A stretch of DNA of 64,000 bases from Kolteria novifilia (GTDB lineage: Bacteria; Planctomycetota; Planctomycetia; Kolteriales; Kolteriaceae). This document shows, in pieces, positions 37,033-46,145 of this stretch (position 1 is its first letter; each line of letters starts with the position of its first letter). The stretch spans positions 4,960,001 to 5,024,000 of the forward strand of contig CP036279.1 of the NCBI GenBank assembly GCA_007748055.1. Reading direction: 5' to 3'. The translations under genes were made by a program, and so were the position numbers. Below the pieces are notes generated by a model. It was given only the letters and a program-made list of their open reading frames with translations. It was not told the DNA's origin and did no database searches.

Positions 37033-37653
37033 TCAGTCGAGAAGGAAGTCGTTCGACCAGACCAGACGGATGCAACGAAGCTTGCGTTCGACGCTGGAGA
37101 GGGAGACGTCGAGTTCGCTGGCGATCTCGTCGTTGCGATAGCCCGCCAGCTTGAAGAGGGCGATCCGCCGCAGGACCGGATCCTGGAGTCGATCCAACAA
37201 GGTATCGAACTGCTCGGCAAGCTCGACCCGGCGATCCGGCGGCAGTTGCCGATCGGAAACATTCTCAATCCCGCGCGAGCGATCCGAATCCGGGCGGGCG
37301 TGATCGAATGCGGACTCCGAACGCACCACTCCCCCTCCTCTCTTGCGCGCCTGCTCTCGTTCCCGATGCGACGCCGCCTTTCTGGCGGTGATCGTCGCGA
37401 GAAGCTTCCAAAGATCCTCAGGCGTCTCAAGCTGTGGAAACTTCCCCCCCACCGCGCGGCGGCAGAAACTGTTGAACGCGCTGACCACCACGTCTTCCTC
37501 GTCGGAAGCGCGGCGCGGAATGGCCCCCAGGCGGCGATCGGCCAACCGTTGTAGCCGGCCGGCGTAACGCTCCCACAGGGCGCGGGCCGCGTCGTCGCTC
37601 CCCGCCTTCAAATTCTTCAGATGGTCAACGACGTTGTTATCCGAATCCAACAT
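37033..37653 (-). CDS. ECF-like RNA polymerase sigma factor
   Basis: 206 residues. Region 2 lies in ALWERYAGRLQRLADRRLG and region 4 in LDRLQDPVLRRIALFKLAGYRNDEIASELDVSLSSVERKLRCIRLVWS, a helix-turn-helix for the -35 element. Typical of the planctomycete ECF-like sigma group that is paired with kinases. No anti-sigma factor is next to it. The divergent TIGR03067 gene begins 272 bases away; a large kinase follows. Confidence 0.9.
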   Translation of the reverse strand: MLDSDNNVVDHLKNLKAGSDDAARALWERYAGRLQRLADRRLGAIPRRASDEEDVVVSAFNSFCRRAVGGKFPQLETPEDLWKLLATITARKAASHREREQARKRGGGVVRSESAFDHARPDSDRSRGIENVSDRQLPPDRRVELAEQFDTLLDRLQDPVLRRIALFKLAGYRNDEIASELDVSLSSVERKLRCIRLVWSNDFLLD

Positions 37654-37766
37654 CTCACCCCTTCACGACGTGATCGGGATCTTTGCGACAAAGGCGCTGG
37701 CTCGACCCAAAAGCCGCCCCATGCAAGGGAACGACAAGGGCTCGCCCAAGCGGAACCCGAATGCCT

Positions 37767-37779
37767 CTCGTTGCGTGAA
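37767..37779. promoter_or_regulatory. 13-bp motif shared with the kinase leader
   Basis: CTCGTTGCGTGAA occurs here, about 114 bases before the ECF sigma start, and again at 40830-40842 just upstream of the kinase start. It could be a regulatory site, but chance or shared ancestry is possible. Confidence 0.3.
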
Positions 37780-37925
37780 TATAGCTCGCTCCCATGCCTG
37801 TCCGACAAAATCGCGGGAAATCGTGGCCCCTCCGGGAGACCTCGCTCGCTGAACCCATTGAAGAGGCGGCGACAACGCCCGCCAGCGTGTTCAGCAAGTT
37901 GGTTCCCCTTGATGGAGGACTCCCC

Positions 37926-38339
37926 ATGACGCAGCTTCAGCCTGCTCAAACTCACTACTCGCACTGGCTTCGCCATCGAGCGCTCGCCACCCTTCGTGGA
38001 ACGTGGAGGCTCTCATCCTCCCTCGTGGACGGCGAGCCGGTCGACGACGATCAGATCGGCGGCAACTTGCTCATGGTCTCCGGAACGCGAATGATTCGCA
38101 CCCTTGGCGACGAGTACCTGCAAGCCGACTTCTCGCTAAACGCGATGCAGTTACCCGCGCTGATCGACTTCACCGCGACTCGAGAGAACACGGTGGTGGG
38201 ACAGTTCCACGGCGTCGCCGAGATCACCAGGGACCGGCTTGCCCTCTGTTACGTCCCCGTCGGCATTGCCGTTCGTCCACTGGAACTCGCGAGCCCGAGA
38301 GGAAGCAATCATGTCTTGGAGCGTTGGATTCGCGTCTGA
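37926..38339 (+). CDS. TIGR03067-like planctomycete protein
   Basis: 137 residues from the ATG at 37926, which has TGGAGG upstream. The pattern LRGTWRLSSSLVDGEPVDDDQIGGNLLMVSGTRM, then ADFSLNAMQLPALIDF, matches the TIGR03067 domain, a lipocalin-like fold of unknown role found mostly in planctomycetes. No signal peptide is obvious. It stands between an ECF sigma gene and a kinase gene, which is a usual place for such proteins. Confidence 0.75.
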   Translation: MTQLQPAQTHYSHWLRHRALATLRGTWRLSSSLVDGEPVDDDQIGGNLLMVSGTRMIRTLGDEYLQADFSLNAMQLPALIDFTATRENTVVGQFHGVAEITRDRLALCYVPVGIAVRPLELASPRGSNHVLERWIRV

Positions 38340-38400
38340 ACCGAGGGCTCGAGGTCCTCCGGTGACCGGATCAAGCGGGGCTCCGTGGCGGACACCACGT

Positions 38401-40815
38401 CTACCTCGGAGCGTTGACCCAACGGTTTCCCCACTTGCGATAGAGTTCGCCGATGAAGGCTTCCCATTGGGCTTGGGTCCGGGTCGCTGGAAAGTCGGCC
38501 GGGTCGATCGGGTTGACCGAACTCCAGACCAGATCGAGCCCTCCCTGATCATTGAACTGGGCCACCCGCGCGTGCTTGCTGGTGTTCAGCTCCGTGTCGG
38601 CGATCGTCACCCGACCTCCAGGAGCATCGAACTCCTGATGGGCAAGTTTCCCGCGGACCCGCGACGGTTCCACACTCGCGGCCTCCTTCGCCGCCAGCGC
38701 CCAAAGATGGACTCCAACGTATGCCGATTCAAGCACGTCGGTCGCGATTCGGTGATTGCCCAATCTCTTGTGCAACCGGTTGAGAAACTCCCGGTTCCGT
38801 TCGCTATCGATCGACTGGATGTACGAGGCAGCCACGTAGTCTCCCGACAAGAGGTCGGGGTCGAGCCGCAACAAATCCTGCGGCGACGAGCTGAACGATA
38901 GGGTCGGCACGTCGTCGGAATTCACGCCCGCCGCGCGCAGAGCCTTGAAGAAAGGAACGTTGGCGTTCGTGTTCATCGTGTTGAGGATGACGTCCGCGCC
39001 CGATGACTTGATCTTCTCGACGATCTCCGTCACGTCCGTGCTCTCGTAGGGTAGATACTCCTCCCCGACGATCGTCCCTCCCAGATCCACGATCTCCTCC
39101 TTGATGATCTCATTGCAGACGTGGGAATAGACTTGGTCGGACCCGACGAGGAAGAAGCGTTTCTTCCGCAAGTTCGCGTAGCACCACTCCACGGCGGGGA
39201 TGATCTCCTGGTTCGGCGCCGTTCCGGTGTAGAGGACTCGGGGCGAGTGCTCCAGCCCCTCGAACCCGACGGGATAAACCAACAGGTGATCCGACTCGTC
39301 AATGACGGGGATCATCGCCTTGCGGCTCGCGGAGGTCCACCCCCCAAAGACGACGTCGACTCGATCCTCCGCGATGAGTTTGCGCGCCTTCGTCGCGAAG
39401 ACCTCGGGTTGGGAGCGACCATCTTCGACCACCGGCTCGAGCTCTCTGCCGAGAATCCCCCCAGCTTGGTTGATCTCGTCGATCGCGAGCAGGGTCCCGT
39501 CGATCGCGGTCTGTTCGCTAACGGCCATCGGGCCGGTGAGGGAGTGGAGAACGCCGACCCGAATCGGCTCGACCTCCGCGGTGACGGCCATATTCGCTCG
39601 ACTCGGAAAGCCCTCAGACTGGCGGTAGGCCATCGTCGCCAGCCCAAAGGTTCCGGCGATCCCCATGCCGATCGCGGCCCGGCGCGACATGCGGGAACGA
39701 CGCGCGGGCGAACGCCGCTCGAGAAGGGACTCTTCCCACCCTCCACTCGAGAGGGCGTTCGCGAGATCCGCCGCGCTGGCGAATCGATCGGACGGGTCCT
39801 TGGCGAGACAGCGCTGGCAAATCTCGTCGAGCCAACGTGGAACCTCCGGCCGGTAGCGCGACGGCGACGGCGCGGGCTCATCGACGAGTTGCTTGAGGAG
39901 TTCGTACTCGCTGTCGGCGACGAAGGGCGTCCGCGCGGTGAGCATTTCAAAGAGAATCAAACCGAGACCATGGATGTCGGTCGCGGGGCCGATCTGCCCC
40001 TGTTTTCCGATTGCTTGCTCGGGAGCCATGTAGGCGGGACTGCCAACGAGGTGACCCGACCCGGTCAGGTTCTGCGACCCATCGAGCTTGCGCGCGATCG
40101 AGAAATCGGTGATCTTGGGGTGACATGTCTCGAGGCTGCCATCCTCTTCCAAGGCGAGCAGCACGTTGGCTGGCTTCAGGTCGCGATGGACGATGCCGCG
40201 ACGATGAGCATGACCGATCGCGGTCGCGAGCAATTGGCCGAAACGAATCGCAACCCTCACCGGCAGCGGTTGCCCCGTCATCCACGTGCCGAGACTACCG
40301 CCCGGGATGTACTCTAGGCAGATGTAGGGAATGCCCTCGTGATCACCGATCGAGAAGATTTGCACGATGCCGGGATGGTTGAGTCGGGCGACCGCCTCCG
40401 CTTCCGCGCGGAAACGGAACCGTTCGCGAGCACTCGCGTAGACACCCGCGACGATGATCTTGAGCGCCACGGTCCGGTTGAGGTCGGTCTGGCGCGCGGC
40501 GTAGACGACCCCCATGCCGCCTCGCCCCAGTTCCCGCTCCATGACGAAGCCGGGAATGTCCGGAGGTGGGGCCGACGGTTGGCGGAGGTCGTGCCAACCC
40601 GAGTCCCCTCTGTGGTTGGTGGTCGTCACTTCGAGAAGGGCGTCCATCTTTCGGAGGACTTCGAGCCGTCGCCGTAGTTCGACGACGAGCCCTTCATCGC
40701 CATCGCAGAGTTCCTCGAGAGACGTCGGATGGCCGGCTTGCTCGGCTTCCTCCCACTTGAAAAGGAGACTATCGAGCAATGCGTCGTGGTCCGTTGTCGG
40801 ACGTTCGGCGTTCAT
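38401..40815 (-). CDS. Ser/Thr kinase fused to a periplasmic-binding (branched-chain/urea-type) domain
   Basis: 804 residues from the ATG at 40815 (a TTG lies four codons earlier). The kinase domain runs about 91-355: glycine loop LGRGGMGVVYAA, Lys119 in VALKII, HRDLKPAN with Asp212, and DFS instead of DFG at 237-239. A helix about 380-397 (AAIGMGIAGTFGLATMA) crosses the membrane. Residues about 415-800 form a Peripla_BP_6-type domain (IRVGVLHSLTGPMAVSEQTAIDGTLLAIDEIN), like UrtA and AmiC. An outside ligand may control a cytoplasmic kinase. A second ECF sigma gene lies 296 bases upstream. Confidence 0.85.
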   Translation of the reverse strand: MNAERPTTDHDALLDSLLFKWEEAEQAGHPTSLEELCDGDEGLVVELRRRLEVLRKMDALLEVTTTNHRGDSGWHDLRQPSAPPPDIPGFVMERELGRGGMGVVYAARQTDLNRTVALKIIVAGVYASARERFRFRAEAEAVARLNHPGIVQIFSIGDHEGIPYICLEYIPGGSLGTWMTGQPLPVRVAIRFGQLLATAIGHAHRRGIVHRDLKPANVLLALEEDGSLETCHPKITDFSIARKLDGSQNLTGSGHLVGSPAYMAPEQAIGKQGQIGPATDIHGLGLILFEMLTARTPFVADSEYELLKQLVDEPAPSPSRYRPEVPRWLDEICQRCLAKDPSDRFASAADLANALSSGGWEESLLERRSPARRSRMSRRAAIGMGIAGTFGLATMAYRQSEGFPSRANMAVTAEVEPIRVGVLHSLTGPMAVSEQTAIDGTLLAIDEINQAGGILGRELEPVVEDGRSQPEVFATKARKLIAEDRVDVVFGGWTSASRKAMIPVIDESDHLLVYPVGFEGLEHSPRVLYTGTAPNQEIIPAVEWCYANLRKKRFFLVGSDQVYSHVCNEIIKEEIVDLGGTIVGEEYLPYESTDVTEIVEKIKSSGADVILNTMNTNANVPFFKALRAAGVNSDDVPTLSFSSSPQDLLRLDPDLLSGDYVAASYIQSIDSERNREFLNRLHKRLGNHRIATDVLESAYVGVHLWALAAKEAASVEPSRVRGKLAHQEFDAPGGRVTIADTELNTSKHARVAQFNDQGGLDLVWSSVNPIDPADFPATRTQAQWEAFIGELYRKWGNRWVNAPR

Positions 40816-41111
40816 GACATGCCCCAACCCTCGTTGCGTGAACGGAGACTCGCACCGGGCCGACGTTTCGGACGTTCAGGAGTGACCTGAGGTCGAAACG
40901 CGACGCCGATCGACCGCCTCCAATCATTGAAGAACGACCACCTCTAACAGTCTGCCAGGGGCTTCACGCGTATGGTCAAGTGGCCATGCGGGCAAACTCT
41001 GGCACTCCGAACCGTGCCGACGCTACCGCCGACACCAATCCGTCCAAGTCGGCTCTCACCGAGCGATCCAGCAGCCCGCTTAAATCAACGGACTGTTCGA
41101 TCAACGGACAG
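40816..41111. other. Intergenic region between the two ECF/kinase genes
   Basis: 296 bases, presumably holding the kinase promoter. Apart from the 13-bp motif no feature stands out. Confidence 0.4.
40830..40842. promoter_or_regulatory. 13-bp motif before the kinase start
   Basis: CTCGTTGCGTGAA, identical to the sequence at 37767-37779. On the minus strand it reads TTCACGCAACGAG and lies 15 bases before the kinase ATG at 40815. A similar but shorter form, ACGCAAGGGG, stands before the second ECF sigma gene near 41750. Confidence 0.3.
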
Positions 41112-41735
41112 CTAAGGTTCGGGCAATTCGCCGTGAAGCGAATCGTAGAGACGGATCCGCGCCGACTGCCAACGTCGTTTCACCGTCCGCTCCGAGACGT
41201 CCAGGATCCGTGCCGCCTCGCTCTGTCCCAACCCGCCGTACCAGAGAAGATCGAATACCTCGCGCTCGTCGTCGGGTAGAAGTTGCACTTGCTCGTGGAA
41301 CTCGCCCCAGTCGACGATGTTGCCGACATCCTCGCGAGCCGGCGCCGAGCGGAGGGCCGGAGCCGCGTTGGCGGCACCCGAGTCTTCGGACCACGTTTCG
41401 TGATGGGCACCTTGGCCGAGAGGACCGTAGTGTTTCTTCGCCAAGTCGAGCAGTTCGCGACGAATGTTCAGCGCGGCGAGGCGGTAGAACTCTTGAGGAG
41501 ACTCGGGAGTGATCTCCTTGAGGGTGCGGTAGAGGCGCAGCGACGCGCTCTGCCGCACGTCCGCGGTCTCTTCCCAACGGCGAACTCGCGCAAAACGAGA
41601 GAGCAGACGCCGACTTAACTGCTCAAGTCGGTCGCAGGCGACGTGAAGAAGTTGCTCGCGTGCGGAATCGTCTCCGTCCCGCATTCGGTCGATCCAATAG
41701 CGGATCTCACGAGTCCGAACAGACTCGTCCGACAT
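41112..41735 (-). CDS. ECF-like RNA polymerase sigma factor
   Basis: 207 residues from the ATG at 41735 (in-frame start at 41783 less likely), with AAGGGG about ten bases upstream. Region 2 lies around ACDRLEQLSRRLLSRF and ADVRQSASLRLYRTL, and region 4 is DEREVFDLLWYGGLGQSEAARILDVSERTVKRRWQSARIRLYDSL. It belongs with the planctomycete ECF-like sigma group; the kinase fusion directly downstream on the same strand is a plausible partner. Confidence 0.9.
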   Translation of the reverse strand: MSDESVRTREIRYWIDRMRDGDDSAREQLLHVACDRLEQLSRRLLSRFARVRRWEETADVRQSASLRLYRTLKEITPESPQEFYRLAALNIRRELLDLAKKHYGPLGQGAHHETWSEDSGAANAAPALRSAPAREDVGNIVDWGEFHEQVQLLPDDEREVFDLLWYGGLGQSEAARILDVSERTVKRRWQSARIRLYDSLHGELPEP

Positions 41736-41870
41736 GCCACTGAGTCCCCTTGCGTTCCGGCGATCAACAACCGCCGCCGGCACAAGAAGATACGAAGATC
41801 AGGCCCAGTTCGTGGGAAGAAATCCCGACCCGCCGCGATTCGCCAAGTGAACGACGCTCCGAGGATCGGC

Positions 41871-42065
41871 TCAAAAGAGCGTGTAGATGAAGGGAGCGGC
41901 GCCCGTTCCGGCGAAGAGGGCCAGCAAGCCGACCATGCCGAAAACGACAAGAATGGGTAAGAGCCACCACTTCTTGTTGTCGCGAAGAAAGTAGACGAAT
42001 TCGGCCGCGAGGGACGGTTGCTGAGCTTGGGCGGCCTGCTCAAAATCGGTCTGTTCGACGTCCAT
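41871..42065 (-). CDS. DUF5989-like small membrane protein
   Basis: 64 residues from the ATG at 42065, which has GAAGGAG upstream; the longer start at 42083 has none. The sequence AAEFVYFLRDNKKWWLLPILVVFGMVGLLALFAGTGAAPFIYTLF fits the DUF5989 family: one helix after a conserved NKKWWLLP. It is the last gene of the carbamoyltransferase/SxtJ trio. Confidence 0.82.
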   Translation of the reverse strand: MDVEQTDFEQAAQAQQPSLAAEFVYFLRDNKKWWLLPILVVFGMVGLLALFAGTGAAPFIYTLF

Positions 42066-42125
42066 GCCGAATGGCTCCTTCATGTCGATCGTAAATGGCT
42101 TCGGTCGCGAGTGATGGCAACCCGA

Positions 42126-42533
42126 TCACCACTGATTGAAGTAACTTGCGGGGCCGGCGGGCCGCTTCTTCGGTTGCCAGTAAGTCGTCGCCGACCGGTC
42201 GATTCTCCGCTCCAAGGCGTCCCGGCCGACAAGACGAAAGAGAATCGCGATCGGCATGAAGAGCCCGAAGTAGATCGCCGCGAGGACCAGTTCGCCCACG
42301 ACCAGTCCGATCGGAAGCGTCACCAGCGAGAGACCAAGAAAGAGAGGCTTGAGCGCGCGCGGCGCCAACCAACCGATGGCCGCCAACGCGGTTCCGACAG
42401 CGCCGCCAGCGACGATCCATCCACTTCCGCCACCCCAGAGCCAGGCGATCAGCGGAAGGGCAACCGCCGCGATCAGACCAAACTGTCTCAGTTGGCGATC
42501 GTTCGGGCTCCAATTCATTCCGATAAGCTTCAC
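42126..42533 (-). CDS. SxtJ-family membrane protein
   Basis: 135 residues from a GTG at 42533, chosen because AGGAG lies upstream; the ATG at 42518 is an alternative. Three or four helices (FGLIAAVALPLIAWLW, GWIVAGGAVGTALAAIGWL, PLFLGLSLVTLPIGLVVGELVLAAIYFGLFMPIAI) and a C-terminal basic tail with ATTYWQPKKRP. This matches SxtJ-like proteins that accompany carbamoyltransferases. Function not established. Confidence 0.8.
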   Translation of the reverse strand: MKLIGMNWSPNDRQLRQFGLIAAVALPLIAWLWGGGSGWIVAGGAVGTALAAIGWLAPRALKPLFLGLSLVTLPIGLVVGELVLAAIYFGLFMPIAILFRLVGRDALERRIDRSATTYWQPKKRPAGPASYFNQW

Positions 42534-42561
42534 CACGCTTCTCCTAGCCGTCGTTCGCGAG

Positions 42562-44412
42562 TCAGTCGAGTTCAAAGCGAGCCAGGTGCGCCTCGCGATC
42601 GTGCGAGGACATCGTCTCGTTCTGGTCGCTCTTGCGCAACACGTGCCGCCCGAGAATCAACACGTCCATGTCGGTTGCCATGAAACAGCGGTAGGCGTCC
42701 TCCGGCGTGCAGACGATTGGTTCACTGCGAACGTTGAAGCTCGTGTTGATCAACACGGGACAGCCGGTCCGTTCGTGAAACCGCGTCATCAGTTGATGCA
42801 GCAGCGGATGCCGAACCCGGTCGACGGTCTGAACACGTGCCGAGTAGTCGACGTGTGTCACCGCGGGAATGGTCGAGCGGGCGGCTTTCAGCTTCTCGAT
42901 CCCGAACGCGGCTTCCTGCTCGGGCGTCAACTCGTGACGCAGGCGTTCGCGAACGTGCCCGACCAAGAGCATGTAGGGGCTCTCGTGTTCGGGAGACCAT
43001 TCGAAGAACTCGTCGACGTGCTCCCGAAGCACGATCGGCGCGAAGGGTCGAAACGACTCGCGAAACTTGATCTTGAGATTCATGACACTTTGCATCGCTT
43101 CGTCGCGGGCATCGCCAAGGATGCTTCGCGAACCGAGGGCTCGCGGTCCAAACTCCATTCGCCCCTGGAACCATCCGACGACATTGCCTCCGGCCAGCAG
43201 CGAGGAGACCTCATCGCAAAGATGCTCTTCCGAGGCCGCGGTGGTGTAGACCGCACCCCGCTCGTCGAGGGTGTGCACGATCTCGTCATCGGAGAAGTCG
43301 GGACCGAGAAAGGAACCGCGCTGCGTGTCCATCCCCTCGAACGGACCTTTCGCTCGTGGCTTCTCGAGGAGTTGATGCCAAGTGAAGAGCGCGGCGCCCA
43401 ACGCCCCTCCCGCATCGCCCGCGGCGGGCTGGATCCAGATCTTCTCGAAGGGCCCCTCGCGCAAGAGCCGGCCGTTGGCGACGCAATTGAGAGCGACGCC
43501 ACCAGCGAGCACGAGGTTCTTCTGGCCCGTCCGCGAATGGGCATAGCGCGAGAGCCGTAGAATCACTTCTTCGGTCACCGCCTGGACCGAGGCCGCGAGA
43601 TCCATCTCCCGCTCGGTGACGCGTGACTCGGGCTTGCGGGGCTCGCCGCCGAAGAGTTGATGGAACTTCGCCGAGGTCATCGTCAGACCTTGGCAGTAGT
43701 TGAAGTAGTCCATGTCCAAGCGAAAGGAGCCATCCTCCTTGAGGTCGATCAAGTGATCGAGGATCAAGTCACGGTAGATGGGGCGTCCGTAGGGAGCCAA
43801 CCCCATTAGCTTGTACTCGCCGCTGTTGACCTTGAAGCCGGTGTAGTAGGTGAACGCGGAGTAGAGCAAGCCGAGCGAGTGCGGGAAGCGGATCTCCTCG
43901 CGCAGTTCAATCTTGTTGCCCTTTCCGACGCCGAGACAAGTCGTCGACCATTCGCCAACGCCATCGATGGTGACAAGCGCGGCCTCCTTGAAGGGCGAAG
44001 GAAAGTACGCGCTCGCCGCATGCGACTCGTGGTGATCGGTGAAGACAAACCGACCGTCGTACCGGCCATCGAGCCCCTCGCGCAGTTCCCGGCGCAGATG
44101 GAGCTTCTTGGTCAACCAAAGCGGGATGGCTTTGCGAAAGGATCGAAATCCGGCCGGAGCGTACGCCAAGTACGTCTCGAGAAGTCGCTCGAACTTGCAC
44201 AGCGGCTTCTCGTAGAAGGCGACCCAGTCGAGTTCCTCGGGAGTAATCCCGGCCGTCTGAAGGCAATAGTCGATCGCGTGACGCGGAAAGCTCTCGTCGT
44301 GTTTCTTGCGCGTGAAGCGTTCCTCTTGGGCGGCGGCGACGAGTTCTCCATCGACCAACAGCGCGGCCGCGGAGTCGTGGTAAAACGCCGAGATTCCCAG
44401 AATCGCCGTCAT
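42562..44412 (-). CDS. Carbamoyltransferase (TobZ/HypF-like)
   Basis: 616 residues from the ATG at 44412 (AGGA six bases upstream). The N-terminal half begins ILGISAFYHDSAAALLVDGELVAAAQEERFTRKKHD and has the metal motif in FTDHHESHAASAYF. The C-terminal Kae1/TobZ-like part has LAGGVALNCVANGRLL and FGPRALGSRSILGDARD. It transfers carbamoyl phosphate to a hydroxyl group, via a carbamoyl-adenylate. The acceptor is unknown. It leads the unit with SxtJ and DUF5989 genes. Confidence 0.92.
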   Translation of the reverse strand: MTAILGISAFYHDSAAALLVDGELVAAAQEERFTRKKHDESFPRHAIDYCLQTAGITPEELDWVAFYEKPLCKFERLLETYLAYAPAGFRSFRKAIPLWLTKKLHLRRELREGLDGRYDGRFVFTDHHESHAASAYFPSPFKEAALVTIDGVGEWSTTCLGVGKGNKIELREEIRFPHSLGLLYSAFTYYTGFKVNSGEYKLMGLAPYGRPIYRDLILDHLIDLKEDGSFRLDMDYFNYCQGLTMTSAKFHQLFGGEPRKPESRVTEREMDLAASVQAVTEEVILRLSRYAHSRTGQKNLVLAGGVALNCVANGRLLREGPFEKIWIQPAAGDAGGALGAALFTWHQLLEKPRAKGPFEGMDTQRGSFLGPDFSDDEIVHTLDERGAVYTTAASEEHLCDEVSSLLAGGNVVGWFQGRMEFGPRALGSRSILGDARDEAMQSVMNLKIKFRESFRPFAPIVLREHVDEFFEWSPEHESPYMLLVGHVRERLRHELTPEQEAAFGIEKLKAARSTIPAVTHVDYSARVQTVDRVRHPLLHQLMTRFHERTGCPVLINTSFNVRSEPIVCTPEDAYRCFMATDMDVLILGRHVLRKSDQNETMSSHDREAHLARFELD

Positions 44413-44665
44413 GGTGGTTCCTGCCAAGTTGCCGGTGGAGTGGGCGTCGTCGACTGGCGACGAGGGCCCGAAATCGAGCGAACGGAGAGATAGCTTCTCC
44501 GGGAACCCGCATCAATCCCACTCTTGGGCATCGGCGGACGGACCACCGCACCCCGGGGATCTCTTGCCGGAAACGGGCGCGGACGCCTAGAACAACTACT
44601 CAGGGTCGACACGATCTCGGTCGTGCGAACCTATCTGTCATCCAACCATCGACTTAGGAATCGAC

Positions 44666-45013
44666 GTGAAGCTGATCATCGCGATCATCCAGCCGACCCG
44701 TCTCGAAGCGGTCAAGGACGCCCTCACCAAGGTCGAGGTCTTTCGTCTGACCGTCGTCGACGTGCAGGGATTCGGACGCCAGAAAGGGAGAACCCAGGTC
44801 TTTCGAGGGAAGGACTTTACGTCCAACCTCCTCCGCAAGGTCGAACTCCAGATCGCGGTCAACGACGACTACGTCGAGCGGACAATCGAGGCGATCCTTT
44901 CCGGAAGCCGCGCCGGCGAGAAGGGACAGGTGGGCGACGGCAAGATCTTCGTCCTTCCGATCGACGACTGCATTCGCATCCGAACCGGCGAGCGCGGCCC
45001 CGAGGGAATCTAG
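44666..45013 (+). CDS. PII-family nitrogen regulatory protein lacking the uridylylation Tyr
   Basis: 115 residues, GTG start with AGGA upstream. The T-loop is GFGRQKGRTQVFRGKDF with residue 51 Phe in place of Tyr, and residue 46 Phe too. The remaining signature VGDGKIFVLPIDDCIRIRTGERG is intact, so 2-oxoglutarate and nucleotide binding should remain, while uridylylation at 51 cannot occur. It would sense nitrogen and carbon state and bind partner proteins. No amtB or glnA lies beside it. Confidence 0.88.
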   Translation: MKLIIAIIQPTRLEAVKDALTKVEVFRLTVVDVQGFGRQKGRTQVFRGKDFTSNLLRKVELQIAVNDDYVERTIEAILSGSRAGEKGQVGDGKIFVLPIDDCIRIRTGERGPEGI

Positions 45014-45100
45014 CCGCTTGTCGCTTCGTTCGACGCAGCCCGCCGAGCTTCCCACTCGTCCAAGCGAATCTTCTTCCATCCCCCTCTTCCAAGGAAAGAT

Positions 45101-45955
45101 CTCTTCCGTCCCCCCTTGTCCAAGGGGGGAAAGAGGGGGGTCGGTCGTCGCCTCATGGGGTGCCCCAGATTGCTCGCCAATCTGGGTTCGCGCAGCGAAC
45201 AAGAGCCACCAACGAGAGCGCCCTTACCTGCGTCTGGTGCCCGCGTCTTCCAAGCCTCTTGGGGCCACTCCACCTCGGTTGGCCAACAACTAGAGCCGTC
45301 CGATTGCGGGAGATGACGGAAGGAAGAGATCCCCTCCTTCTCCGTGTTTGTCCAAGAGAAGATCTCTTCCGTCCCCCCTTTGTCCAAGGGAAACCTCTTC
45401 CGTCCCCCCTTGTCCAAGGGGGGAAAGAGGGGGGTCGGTCGTCGCCTCATGGGGTGCCCCAGATTGCTCGCCAATCTGGGTTCGCGCAGCGAACAAGAGC
45501 CACCAACGAGAGCGCCCTTACCTGCGTCTGGTGCCCGCGTCTTCCAAGCCTCTTGGGGCCACTCCACCTCGGTTGGCCAACAACGGGAGCCGTCCGATTG
45601 CGGGAGATGACGGAAGGAAGAGATCCCCTCCTTCTCCGTGTTTGTCCAAGAGAAGATCTCTTCCGTCCCCCCTTTGTCCAAGGGAAACCTCTTCCGTCCC
45701 CCCTTGTCCAAGGGGGGAAAGAGGGGGGTCGGTCGTCGCCTCATGGGGTGCCCCAGATTGCTCGCCAATCTGGGTTCGCACAGCGAACAAGAGCCACCAA
45801 CGAGAGCGCCCTTACCTGCGTCTGGTGCCCGCGTCTTCCAAGCCTCTTGGGGCCACTCCACCTCGGTTGGCCAACAACTAGAGCCGTCCGATTGCGGGAG
45901 AGGACGGAAGGAAGAGACCCCCCTTCTCCCCCTTGGACAAGGGGGAGCGATCGGA
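45101..45955. repeat. Tandem array 3, 294-bp units (three copies)
   Basis: The element CCCCCTTGTCCAAGGGGGG stands at 45111, 45405 and 45699, exactly 294 apart. Each unit also carries CCCAGATTG-N5-CAATCTGGG (first at 45164-45186) followed at once by GTTCGC-GCA-GCGAAC, and a partial copy of the CCTCTTCC phrase. The copies are nearly identical. A partial fourth copy fades by about 45955. Confidence 0.95.
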
Positions 45956-46145
45956 CGGCCCCTTGGCAATCGGATTGCCCTTTGTCAGTCGGACGAGGCC
46001 TTGGCGATCGGAAAATTGTTGGAGAATGGAAAGCGATGGAGAGCGTCGACTCGACGGAAGCCGGACTTCCGACGTTCGTGGTTGACACGAAAGTCCAATC
46101 GAGCAAAGCTTCCCCCGCACTACTCCGCGCGGGGAGGACATCGGC

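Noticed and set aside
45010-45969. A long ORF over array 3
   Set aside because: It merely reads through the repeat units; residue pattern repeats every 98 residues.
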